From the NCBI GenBank assembly GCA_965657945.1, contig CBFHPW010000006.1, positions 34,475-98,474 of the forward strand: a stretch of DNA of 64,000 nt, read 5' to 3'. The stretch comes from CAJJDF01 sp965657945. GTDB lineage: Bacteria; Bacteroidota; Bacteroidia; Flavobacteriales_D; CAJJDF01. The position numbers and the translations under genes were made by a program. This document shows, in pieces, positions 34,606-42,510 of the stretch. The notes under the pieces are model-generated. The model saw only the letters and a program-made list of their open reading frames with translations. It had not been told where the DNA came from and did not search any database. Numbering within the stretch: the stretch's first letter is position 1; every line of letters starts with the position of its first letter.

Positions 34606-36027
34606 ATGGAACTATTTGGTAAAAAAAAATCGACCTCTTCATACTCCTTGCCTTCTGATGATTATTTTAATTCATTAAGACGAAAAGAGTTTTCGAGACT
34701 GGATAAGTTGGGACAAACCTACCTTGATTTTACGGGCGGAAACTTACACCCTTCATCCCTGTTGGATGAACATTTCGAATTGCTTCAAAATTCAATTTTG
34801 GGTAACCCTCATTCCACAAATCCAAGTTCACAAATGGCAACAAAATTGGTGGAAGAAACGAGAAATAAAATCATCCAATACTTTAACGCAGACGACTACT
34901 ACTGCATCTTTACTTCCAATGCATCGGGAGCTTTAAAAATTGTGGGCGAGTGTTATCCGTTCGAGGATAACGGACAGTTGTTACTCCTTTCCGATAATCA
35001 CAATTCTGTTAATGGAATTAGAGAATATTGCAAATCTAAAGGAGGAGAATTCACCTATTCTCCTATTCAACAGTCAGATTTAAGGATAGACGAGGAAAGA
35101 TTAATGGAACATATTAATTCTTTCGGTGATAAAAAAAACAAATTGTTTGGTTTTCCGGCACAATCCAATGTTTCGGGAGTAAAGCACGACTGGAAATGGG
35201 TGGAGATTGCAAAACAAAAAGGTTGGGATGTATTGATGGATGCGGCAGCATTCGTTCCCACCTCCAAGTTAAATTTGAAGCAAGTACAACCCGATTTTGT
35301 ATCGATATCTTTTTATAAAATATTTGGTTTTCCAACCGGGATAGGCTGCTTATTGGTAAAAAAAGACTCCTTTCCAAAATTAAAAAAGCATTGGTTTGCG
35401 GGAGGAACTGTAGATTACGTATCGGTAAAAGAAAGTAATCATTTACTCATTGCCAATCACGAAAGATTTGAAAACGGGACTTTGAATTATTTAGATATTC
35501 CCGCCATTAAATTAGGATTAGATTTTATTGAATCGATAGGTATAAAAAGAATAAGAGAAAGAATAATTGAATTAACTCGTTTGTTTCTGGACGAAATGTC
35601 GAGCATAAAACATGAAAACGGCACACCAGTCGTTAGATTATTTGGTCCCCTAGAAACCGAAAACAGAGGTGGAACTGTGATTCTTAACTTTCAAGACAAA
35701 AACGGCAATACATTTCCTTTCGATTGGATTGAAACTCAAGCAAACAAGGAATTAATATCAATTCGTTCGGGGTGTTTTTGTAATCCAGGAATTGACGAAA
35801 TAAACCATTGTGTTTCGAATGAAGAAATGGCGCAATATTTCACAAGCCGAAAAGAAAAAACATTTGACTCTACTACGAAATACCTAAAATACATGTCGGA
35901 GCAGATTGGCAGAATGAGAGGTGCAACTAGAGTTTCTTTTGGAATTGCCACTACTACCTACGACATTGAAAAATTTGTGAAATTCGTTTCTAAACTTCAA
36001 AACAAGAATACACTTGAGGTAGACTAA
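34606..36027 (+). CDS. Class V aminotransferase-fold PLP enzyme, resembling the N-terminal domain of molybdenum cofactor sulfurase
   Basis: 473 residues covering one PLP domain. YLDFTGGNLHPSSLLDEH and NPHST near the start, LMDAAAFVPTSKLNL for the PLP Asp, and the lysine motif VSISFYKIFGFPTGIGCLLV are closer to MOCOS than to IscS/SufS. The loop IRSGCFCNPG carries the likely persulfide cysteine, as in MOCOS. The C-terminal MOSC domain of full MOCOS is absent. MOCOS moves sulfur from cysteine to the molybdenum cofactor; no molybdenum gene is nearby, so the sulfur acceptor is unknown. It has its own promoter. Confidence 0.75.
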   Translation: MELFGKKKSTSSYSLPSDDYFNSLRRKEFSRLDKLGQTYLDFTGGNLHPSSLLDEHFELLQNSILGNPHSTNPSSQMATKLVEETRNKIIQYFNADDYYCIFTSNASGALKIVGECYPFEDNGQLLLLSDNHNSVNGIREYCKSKGGEFTYSPIQQSDLRIDEERLMEHINSFGDKKNKLFGFPAQSNVSGVKHDWKWVEIAKQKGWDVLMDAAAFVPTSKLNLKQVQPDFVSISFYKIFGFPTGIGCLLVKKDSFPKLKKHWFAGGTVDYVSVKESNHLLIANHERFENGTLNYLDIPAIKLGLDFIESIGIKRIRERIIELTRLFLDEMSSIKHENGTPVVRLFGPLETENRGGTVILNFQDKNGNTFPFDWIETQANKELISIRSGCFCNPGIDEINHCVSNEEMAQYFTSRKEKTFDSTTKYLKYMSEQIGRMRGATRVSFGIATTTYDIEKFVKFVSKLQNKNTLEVD

Positions 36028-36163
36028 AAACTCTGCCCTAAATGCAGGAAATATTGAGAAATTGAAAAACCTATTTTTTAAATTGAAAAGTTTTGTTAAT
36101 GATTCAATTAGTGGAATTTCCGTTTTATGTTTAGTTGAATTGTTTAAAGGAAGAGCGGAAAAT

Positions 36164-36381
36164 TTAGCTATTCGCAGATTTAAGTAGGGTTCCACCTCGT
36201 TGCAAAATATTTGCGACCGACTGAGATTCTATTGGGGTAAAATTAGTTTCTATCAACTCTTTGCATCCTCTATTTATTCCTATTACCTCTACTCCATGTA
36301 ATACTGCAATTCGCACAACTGCTGTAATGCTTGCATTCCTAGAGCATCTCTACCAGATGAAAACAAACCTATTTTCTTCAT
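36164..36381 (-). pseudogene. pfkA: Decayed 5' fragment of 6-phosphofructokinase gene
   Basis: From ATG at 36381 the first frame reads MKKIGLFSSGRDALGM, clearly the PfkA start (normally a GGDAPGMN loop). The frame then shifts and continues as NASITAVVRIAVLHGVEVIG and INRGC, then SVANILQRGGTLLKSA, all in PfkA register. A stop at 36164-36166 ends it about 75 residues in; a few residues resembling the next PfkA segment (IFRSS) follow and the rest is gone. The active-site loop also has Gly-to-Arg and Pro-to-Leu changes. The shift equals loss of one copy of a tandem AATG. This is the only feature of the 446-base gap between the MOCOS-like gene and ruvX. Confidence 0.85.
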
Positions 36382-36473
36382 TTGAATTATTTTTGGGCTA
36401 AATTGATGGTTAAATTAGAGTTTAAAGATAGAGAATCATTAAAATCATTCCTTAAAAACTCTTACTTTTGTCC

Positions 36474-36902
36474 ATGGGAAAAATACTTGCCATTGATTAT
36501 GGAATGAAAAGAACGGGAATAGCTATCACCGATAGTTCCAAAATCTTTGCTACCGGACTAACGACAGTTGCGAGTAATGAGATTTACACTTTTATTTCCA
36601 AACTATTGGAAGAGGAAGAAATAGAAACCATCGTGGTTGGGAAACCTATGAATTTGCAAAATCAACCAACAGATGCAACCAAACCCTCGGATACATTGGC
36701 AAAAAAACTAGGTAAGTTACATCCCGCAATAAACATTGAGAGAGTAGACGAAAGATTCACTTCAAAACTTGCCAAGAAAGCAATGTTTGAGGGAGGAATG
36801 AAAAAAAAGGATAGACGAGATAAAAAAATGGTGGATAAAATTAGCGCAACTATTATTCTGCAAAGCTATCTGGATTCGCAATCTTATTCCTATTTAAAAT
36901 AA
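36474..36902 (+). CDS. ruvX: Putative pre-16S rRNA nuclease / Holliday junction resolvase YqgF
   Basis: 142 residues from ATG at 36474; a TTG six bases upstream is less likely. The RNase H-like fold starts GKILAIDYGMKRTGIAITD with catalytic Asp8, then VVGKPMNL and the C-terminal ERVDERFTSKLAKKA and DKISATIILQSYL motifs. The family matures the 5' end of 16S rRNA. A TACTTTTG box ends only three bases before the ATG, so a leaderless message is possible. It is five bases upstream of def. Confidence 0.92.
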   Translation: MGKILAIDYGMKRTGIAITDSSKIFATGLTTVASNEIYTFISKLLEEEEIETIVVGKPMNLQNQPTDATKPSDTLAKKLGKLHPAINIERVDERFTSKLAKKAMFEGGMKKKDRRDKKMVDKISATIILQSYLDSQSYSYLK

Positions 36903-36907
36903 ACTAT

Positions 36908-37495
36908 ATGATTTTACCAATTTACGCATACGGACATCCTATTTTGCGAAAGGAAACACAAGAAATAGAAGAATTAAACGAAGAGACAAAAACACTGATA
37001 GAAAACATGTTTGAAACCATGTATGGGTCCCATGGTGTTGGACTTGCAGCTCCCCAAATTGGAAAAGCGCTTAGGTTGTTTATTGTAGATGCATCCCCTT
37101 TTGCGGAAGACGAAGCAGAAAATGAAGAGGAAGAAAAAGAAAACAAATTTCTCAAAGATTTCAAAAGAGTATTTATCAATCCAATTATTGAAGAAGAGCA
37201 CGGAGAAGAATGGGGATTTGAAGAAGGATGTCTCAGTATTCCTGGAATAAGAGAAGAAGTATGGCGAAAAGACAACGTGGTACTCTCTTATTACAATGAG
37301 AAATGGGAACTTGTAGAAGAGGAGTTTACTGGACTAGCAGCACGAGTTGTACAGCACGAGTACGATCACATTGAAGGAAAATTATTTACGGATTACCTGT
37401 CTCCAATGAAAAGAAGATTGAACAAAAGAAAACTTACCGACATAAGCAAGGGAATTGTTCCGGTAAAATACAAAATGAAATTTCCTAAAAAATAG
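36908..37495 (+). CDS. def: Peptide deformylase
   Basis: 195 residues. It removes the formyl group from nascent N-terminal methionine. The three motifs are intact: GVGLAAPQ (43-50), EGCLS with metal ligand Cys108, and HEYDH with ligands His150 and His154 and catalytic Glu151. Residues about 64-81 form an acidic insertion (EDEAENEEEEKENK), common in Bacteroidota deformylases. It forms an operon with ruvX. Confidence 0.96.
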   Translation: MILPIYAYGHPILRKETQEIEELNEETKTLIENMFETMYGSHGVGLAAPQIGKALRLFIVDASPFAEDEAENEEEEKENKFLKDFKRVFINPIIEEEHGEEWGFEEGCLSIPGIREEVWRKDNVVLSYYNEKWELVEEEFTGLAARVVQHEYDHIEGKLFTDYLSPMKRRLNKRKLTDISKGIVPVKYKMKFPKK

Positions 37496-37645
37496 AGATT
37501 CAAGAATCAACATTCCCATTGCGAAAATTTGACTCCGAATTATCTCAGTGTACAAATTGCTGGTAAACTGGGGCAGGATATTTTAGCCCAATAAATACAA
37601 AAATCGCCTGTCTTGAGATGCGGGAAAGTCCGTTCAGATAAAAAA

Positions 37646-38503
37646 ATGAATAAGCTTACAAAAATACGAGTTGGCGGTGTTCCCGAACATTTTAATTTAC
37701 CTTGGCATTTAGCCATGGAAAACGGTTTGTTCGAAAAAGAAGGAATTGAAATTGAGTGGACAGTTTTTAAGGGAGGTACAGGGCAAATGACCCAGGCATT
37801 GAGAAATGATGAGATCGATGTTTGTATTTTGCTCACCGAAGGTATTATCTCGGATATTGTAAATGGAAACCCTTCCAAGTTACTAGGAAAATACCTAAAC
37901 ACACCTCTTATTTGGGGAGTATACACCGGAATAAATAATTCGGTGAATCATTACGGTGAAATTTACGACAAAAAATACGCTATCAGTAGATTTGGGTCTG
38001 GATCTCACTTAATGCCGATAGTAGATGCCCACGCAAAAAAAATAACATTGAGCACCAATCAATTTGAGGTGATAAAAAATCTTGATGGAGCTCTTGAGTC
38101 ACTAGCAAATAATAACACCGATACTTTTTATTGGGAAAAATATACGACCAAACCATTTGTAGATCAAGGATTGTTAAAACACCTGGGAGATTACGTTACT
38201 CCTTGGCCCTGCTTTATGATTGCCGCTACCAATTCAATTTTAGAAAAGGAAAAAGAAGCCATTGATAAGTTGCAAAAAGTAATTTACTTTACTTGTAAAC
38301 AGTTTATGACTTCGCCAAGTTCTATTAGCGAAGTGAGCAAAAGATACCGGCAAAAACCAGAAGATGTAGAAGCTTGGTTTCATGCAACAGAATGGAGTAC
38401 AAACAATGAAATATCCGATAAATTATTAGAAAATGTGTTGCACACACTAAAGGTTGCGGGAATAATTAAGGAAAAGCCCGAACTTTCATTTTTTAGATCA
38501 TAA
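37646..38503 (+). CDS. Solitary periplasmic-binding-like protein without signal peptide
   Basis: 285 residues from ATG at 37646. A TTG at 37613 would add an unlikely basic extension. The fold is that of the NMT1/SsuA-like type 2 solute-binding proteins: IRVGGVPEHFNLPWHLAMENGLFEKEGIEIEW, then GGTGQMTQALRNDEIDVCILLTEG and ISRFGSGSHLMPIVDA. No signal peptide or lipobox is present and no permease or ATPase gene is nearby, so it may act in the cytoplasm, as ligand sensor or enzyme-like protein. The ligand is unknown. Confidence 0.8.
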   Translation: MNKLTKIRVGGVPEHFNLPWHLAMENGLFEKEGIEIEWTVFKGGTGQMTQALRNDEIDVCILLTEGIISDIVNGNPSKLLGKYLNTPLIWGVYTGINNSVNHYGEIYDKKYAISRFGSGSHLMPIVDAHAKKITLSTNQFEVIKNLDGALESLANNNTDTFYWEKYTTKPFVDQGLLKHLGDYVTPWPCFMIAATNSILEKEKEAIDKLQKVIYFTCKQFMTSPSSISEVSKRYRQKPEDVEAWFHATEWSTNNEISDKLLENVLHTLKVAGIIKEKPELSFFRS

Positions 38504-38530
38504 AAAAAGAGCCTTGATTACTCAAGACTC
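38502..38530 (-). terminator. Intrinsic terminator of the DUF3276 gene
   Basis: On the minus strand GAGTCTTGA pairs with TCAAGGCTC (one U-G) around GTAA, followed by seven T, 22 bases past the stop. Confidence 0.82.
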
Positions 38531-38552
38531 TACCCTATTTTATTCTGATTGT

Positions 38553-38870
38553 TTACAAATCTTCGAATTTCACATCGGATGAGTAATCTTCTTTATTGTC
38601 TTCTTTGTAATTTCCTGTAGCTCTTAGCTCTTCAATTTTTGACAATACATCTTCGAAACCATCTTTAAATTTTTCGAAATCTTCTTTGTACAAAAACAAT
38701 TTGTGTTTTTCAAAAAAGAACTCACCGTCATCTTTGTACTTCTTTTTACTTTCTGTGATTGTCACATACAAGTCGTTTCCTCTTGTCGCTTTTACATCAA
38801 AAAAATAAGTTCTCTTCCCTGCTCTTACTGCATTAGAATAAATCTCATCTCTGTTCATTACATCATCCAT
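38553..38870 (-). CDS. PUR family DNA/RNA-binding protein, DUF3276
   Basis: 105 residues from ATG at 38870; a second in-frame ATG at 38858 is possible, while an upstream TTG at 38900 lies before the predicted transcript start. The core NAVRAGKRTYFFDVKATRGNDLYVTITESKKKY ... FFFEKHKLFLYKEDFEKF is the DUF3276/PUR-alpha-like repeat. Bacterial members bind single-stranded nucleic acid in vitro as dimers; their role in the cell is unclear. It is monocistronic with its own promoter, a palindrome at the start site, and a terminator. Confidence 0.9.
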   Translation of the reverse strand: MDDVMNRDEIYSNAVRAGKRTYFFDVKATRGNDLYVTITESKKKYKDDGEFFFEKHKLFLYKEDFEKFKDGFEDVLSKIEELRATGNYKEDNKEDYSSDVKFEDL

Positions 38871-38879
38871 CAATTTATT

Positions 38880-38898
38880 GTTTTGTATTATACAAAAC
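38880..38898. promoter_or_regulatory. Perfect 19-base palindrome at the DUF3276 transcript start
   Basis: GTTTTGTAT, one central T, ATACAAAAC: nine perfect inverted pairs. It directly follows the -7 box (38898-38905) on the minus strand and so covers the expected start site, the classic place for a repressor operator. It could also form a hairpin in the 5' leader. Confidence 0.5.
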
Positions 38899-38929
38899 AA
38901 ACTTATTAAAAAAAGTACTTTAAAACCAA
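38898..38929 (-). promoter_or_regulatory. Promoter of the DUF3276 gene
   Basis: On the minus strand TTG (38927-38929), a 21-base gap, then TAAGTTTG (38898-38905). Confidence 0.6.
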
Positions 38930-39067
38930 GAAACCTGATAGGTATTTTATCATTGTTAAATTATTTTAAATAAATTCTCTTTATTTCTTAGGATAGAAAT
39001 CATATTCTATTAAGATTTTAAAAAAAGTAGATATTTAGTTTTGTGGTAAATAAAAACTAAAACTATT

Positions 39068-41692
39068 ATGAAAACAACAGGACTATTTATCATTTTGTCA
39101 CTTTCCTTCAATTTGATATTCTCTCAGAACGTAAAAGGAAAGATAGTAGATAGTGAAGACGGATCAATACTTATTGGAGCAAATATAAAAATTAAAGGTA
39201 CAAACAAAGGAACTACCACAGATGTATCTGGAAATTTTGTACTAGATGTTTCTGAATCAGGTATTTTGGAAATAAATTATGTGGGATATGAAATGTCGGA
39301 TGTTTCGTTCACAATGAATGGAACAGAAACCAAAAATCTTGGAAATATTAAACTTGTCTCTTCTACACTAAAGGAATTTGTGGTGTATGGTGGTGGGGTG
39401 ATCGATATTGTAAAAGATAGGCAAACTCCTATCGCTGTTTCAACTATTCATGCTGAAGAAATTAGGGACAAAAGTGGCCAAGGAGATTTTACCGAATTAA
39501 TGAAATCGACTCCTTCTGTTTATGTATCCTCAGAAGGTGGAGGATTTGGAGATTCAAGAATGACATTACGTGGCTTTAATCAATCAAATACAGCTTATTT
39601 ACTCAATGGACAACCAATAAACGGAATGGAAGATGGTAAAATGTATTGGTCAAACTGGAGTGGAATGACTGATGTTGCTCAGGCTATTCAAATTCAAAGA
39701 GGGCTAGGTTCTTCAAAATTAGCTATCTCTTCGGTAGGTGGAACTGTTAATATAGTTATGAAAGCCACTGAAACGCAAAAAGGGGGAAGTTTTAAACAAA
39801 CGATAGGTAACAATGCTTTTACAAAATCAACGATAAGTTATTCTACTGGGAAAAGCAAAAAAGGCTTGGCCTTTACTGGTTTATTGACCCATTGGCAAGG
39901 TGATGGTTTTTTTAATGGTACCAAAGGATTCGGACAGACTTATTTTTTATCTTTAGGTTACCAACCTAACAAAACTCACACATTCAATTTATTAGTAACA
40001 GGAGCGCCTCAGTGGCACGATCAAAATTACAACAAAAGACTTAGTACTTTTGTAGCGGAGGTTGCGGGTGATGATCGACCAAATAAAGACATCACTTTAT
40101 TTAACAATAACTGGGGGCTTGAAAACGGTGAGTATAGAAGTGAAAGAAGAAACTTTTACCACAAACCGGTTGCAAATATAAACTGGGATTTCACTATTAA
40201 TGAGTCGACTAGCCTGTCAACCGTATTATATGGTTCTTGGGGAAGAGGTGGAGGAACTGGCGGCTATAACAGCGTTCCAAGTTCAATCAAATATGATGAA
40301 GAAGGGCAAATAGATTGGGATGCGATCAGAAATTACAACGATACTTCTGGGGAACGTCCATACTTAACAAGAGCTAGTGTAAATAACCACTCATGGTATG
40401 GATTGGTAACCAACTTAACTAAAAAAATATTTGAAAATCTTGAGATAAATGGAGGATTTGATGCTAGATTTTATCAAGGAGATCATTTCAGAAGAATTGT
40501 GGATATTAATTCAAGTACTTCTACTTATGACAATTCAACAAACTTTTCGGGTGACTACACTATTAATGCAACAGATTTAGCTGGCGCAAATCCTTGGGAT
40601 GCAATCAGAAATACTCCATTAGAAGAACGAATAGCTTATAGTAACCAAGAAACCATCAACTACCAAGGTGTTTTTGGACAAATGGAATACAAAAAAAATA
40701 AGTACTCAACTTTTGTTCAAGCTGCAGTATCTAACCAATCTTATCAAAAATTTGATAATTACTTTAATGACAAAGATAAAGAAGCATCTGAAAAAGTGAA
40801 TAGATTGGGATATAACGTGAAAGCGGGTGCTAATTATAGAGTCAATAAAAAAAATAATGTATTTGTAAATGGAGGGTACTATTCTAGACAGCCATTTTTA
40901 GATAATGTTTTTTTAGGATTTTCAACAGATGTTAATAAATTAACTCAAAATGAAACAGTAATTGGTGTTGAAGCAGGATATGGCTACAGAAATGCAAAGT
41001 TTGCTGCTAATGTAAATTTATACAACACAATATGGACAGATAGAACAATTACACAAGATTACATTCCAAATTCAGATTCAACCGCAGTATTTAATAATGT
41101 AGGACAAACTCACAGAGGAATTGAAATAGATTTTACTTATATACCTGTGAGACAAATTGAACTGAGAGGTCAAGTTTCTATTGGAGATTGGAGATACAAC
41201 AGTAATGCGGAAGCAAAAATATTCAATGATGATCAGCAAGAAGTTCCTGGATTAAGTAAAACACTTTACTTAGAAAATGTAAAAGTTGGAAATGCGGCCC
41301 AACTTACTTGGGGGGCTTCAGCAAAATGGTATACGCCTATATCTAACTTATCCATTGATTTAACATACAATAACATGAATAATTTATATCACGATTTTGA
41401 TGCGGCCTCGAGCACATTCAATGATCCTGATAACGAAGGTGCTGCTAAATTGCCAAACTTTTGGCTTATGGACGCGGGGGTAAATTATGTGTTAAACTTC
41501 AAAAAAAATCAATCGTTAAGGTTTAGAGCGAATATCAATAATGTATTTGATGCATTATATATAAATAATGCTTCTTCAAACATACATCCAGATTCTGATC
41601 CTTCAAACAATTGGAATGGTGTTAATACCAATAACTTTATGGCATGGGGAATGGGCAGAACATGGAATGTGTCTGCTGCATTTAATTTCTAA
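39068..41692 (+). CDS. TonB-dependent outer-membrane receptor with carboxypeptidase-like N-terminal domain
   Basis: 874 residues. Signal peptide (1-19); a CarboxypepD_reg-like beta-sandwich (about 20-108: VKGKIVDSEDGSILIGANIKIKGTNKGTTTD); plug domain (about 115-235: TELMKSTPSVYVSSEGGGFG, RMTLRGFNQSNTAYLLNGQPING, IQIQRGLGSS, GGTVNIVMK); then the 22-strand barrel ending in a C-terminal aromatic (NVSAAFNF). It imports a large substrate with energy from TonB. There is no SusD partner, and the plug resembles siderophore/Fe(3+)-citrate-type receptors more than glycan importers, but the substrate is not proven. A TonB-like gene follows after a terminator. A TAGTTTTG box lies at 39036-39043. Confidence 0.92.
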   Translation: MKTTGLFIILSLSFNLIFSQNVKGKIVDSEDGSILIGANIKIKGTNKGTTTDVSGNFVLDVSESGILEINYVGYEMSDVSFTMNGTETKNLGNIKLVSSTLKEFVVYGGGVIDIVKDRQTPIAVSTIHAEEIRDKSGQGDFTELMKSTPSVYVSSEGGGFGDSRMTLRGFNQSNTAYLLNGQPINGMEDGKMYWSNWSGMTDVAQAIQIQRGLGSSKLAISSVGGTVNIVMKATETQKGGSFKQTIGNNAFTKSTISYSTGKSKKGLAFTGLLTHWQGDGFFNGTKGFGQTYFLSLGYQPNKTHTFNLLVTGAPQWHDQNYNKRLSTFVAEVAGDDRPNKDITLFNNNWGLENGEYRSERRNFYHKPVANINWDFTINESTSLSTVLYGSWGRGGGTGGYNSVPSSIKYDEEGQIDWDAIRNYNDTSGERPYLTRASVNNHSWYGLVTNLTKKIFENLEINGGFDARFYQGDHFRRIVDINSSTSTYDNSTNFSGDYTINATDLAGANPWDAIRNTPLEERIAYSNQETINYQGVFGQMEYKKNKYSTFVQAAVSNQSYQKFDNYFNDKDKEASEKVNRLGYNVKAGANYRVNKKNNVFVNGGYYSRQPFLDNVFLGFSTDVNKLTQNETVIGVEAGYGYRNAKFAANVNLYNTIWTDRTITQDYIPNSDSTAVFNNVGQTHRGIEIDFTYIPVRQIELRGQVSIGDWRYNSNAEAKIFNDDQQEVPGLSKTLYLENVKVGNAAQLTWGASAKWYTPISNLSIDLTYNNMNNLYHDFDAASSTFNDPDNEGAAKLPNFWLMDAGVNYVLNFKKNQSLRFRANINNVFDALYINNASSNIHPDSDPSNNWNGVNTNNFMAWGMGRTWNVSAAFNF

Positions 41693-41718
41693 CTTTTTCA
41701 TAATTATATTCCCCATTT

Positions 41719-41753
41719 TAAAACACTCTTCTTACTGAAGGGTGTTTTTTTTT
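41719..41753 (+). terminator. Intrinsic terminator of the TonB receptor gene
   Basis: AACACTCTT pairs with AAGGGTGTT (one U-G) around CTTACTG, followed by about nine T, 28 bases past the stop. Confidence 0.8.
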
Positions 41754-41772
41754 CTGTTATCTTTACTCCTGA

Positions 41773-42510
41773 ATGGAGAGGAAAAAATGGAGAATAAAAT
41801 CAACTGTAATGTATGCTTTACTGATTACCTTAGTATTGCATGTACTGGTATTTCTGTATTTCAATCTTTCTACAATCCAAACAGAATTCCCCGTTCTTAA
41901 CGAAGCTGCACTATTGGAATTAGATTTTAGGGAGCCCGAAGAAATAGAGCAACTGTTACAACCGCCACAGCCAGTGATAGATGAATCTAATCAAGCTATT
42001 AAGGATTTGATGCAGGATATTCAAGATATACGAAACAAAAGCAGAACAAATTTTAGTGAGAGTAAGTTAAATGAACAAGTAGAGAATGAGATCCTGGAAC
42101 GAAATAACCAAACTCTAAACGAATCAAAAAAAAACGCACAAATTGGGGCAGAAAATGAGCCCAGTTCTGAAACCAAAAAAGCGACCCGCACCAAAACTGC
42201 GGAGCAAGAAGCGGAAAACAATTATGCTGGAAAAGTAACTCGGTATTGTAATGTTCCGGGAAGAGAATGCTATACAACTGCGCCAAGTTACACCTGCAAG
42301 GGCGGTGGACGAGTGCAAGTAGATATAAAAGTAGACAAAATTGGCTCCGTGAAATCGGCAAAAATAAATGCCGCCAATACCAATACTACCAATGAATGTA
42401 TCCTAAATCAAGCTCTAGATTATGCCAAAAGAACCACAAAAGTGAGTTCGGACCTCAAGGGAGAACATTCTTCCTCTGGTTACATCATTTATAATTTTGT
42501 AAGTCAATAA
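41773..42510 (+). CDS. TonB-like energy transducer with cysteine-bearing C-terminal domain
   Basis: 245 residues. A basic start (MERKKWRIKS), one membrane helix (about 11-31), a long charged helical/linker region (Glu, Gln, Asn and Lys rich, with PPQP), and a C-terminal domain of the TonB type: GGGRVQVDIKVDKIGSVKSAKI, as in 'G.v.v.f.v...G.v....v'. The usual YP motif is absent; instead CNVPGREC, YTCKGGG and NEC place four cysteines around the domain. A TATCTTTA box 12-19 bases upstream is the likely promoter element. The stop overlaps the next start (TAATG). Confidence 0.7.
   Translation: MERKKWRIKSTVMYALLITLVLHVLVFLYFNLSTIQTEFPVLNEAALLELDFREPEEIEQLLQPPQPVIDESNQAIKDLMQDIQDIRNKSRTNFSESKLNEQVENEILERNNQTLNESKKNAQIGAENEPSSETKKATRTKTAEQEAENNYAGKVTRYCNVPGRECYTTAPSYTCKGGGRVQVDIKVDKIGSVKSAKINAANTNTTNECILNQALDYAKRTTKVSSDLKGEHSSSGYIIYNFVSQ

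Noticed and set aside
35884..36195. A 103-residue minus-strand frame between the MOCOS-like gene and ruvX
   Set aside because: It overlaps the end of the real plus-strand gene and the pfkA remnant in the wrong frame; it shows no similarity to PfkA or another family.
37605..37640. A stretch with GGGAAAGTCCG that resembles the 5' conserved core of RNase P RNA
   Set aside because: The matching 3' core is absent and the ATG of the next gene follows within about 20 bases, so no RNA of the needed length fits.
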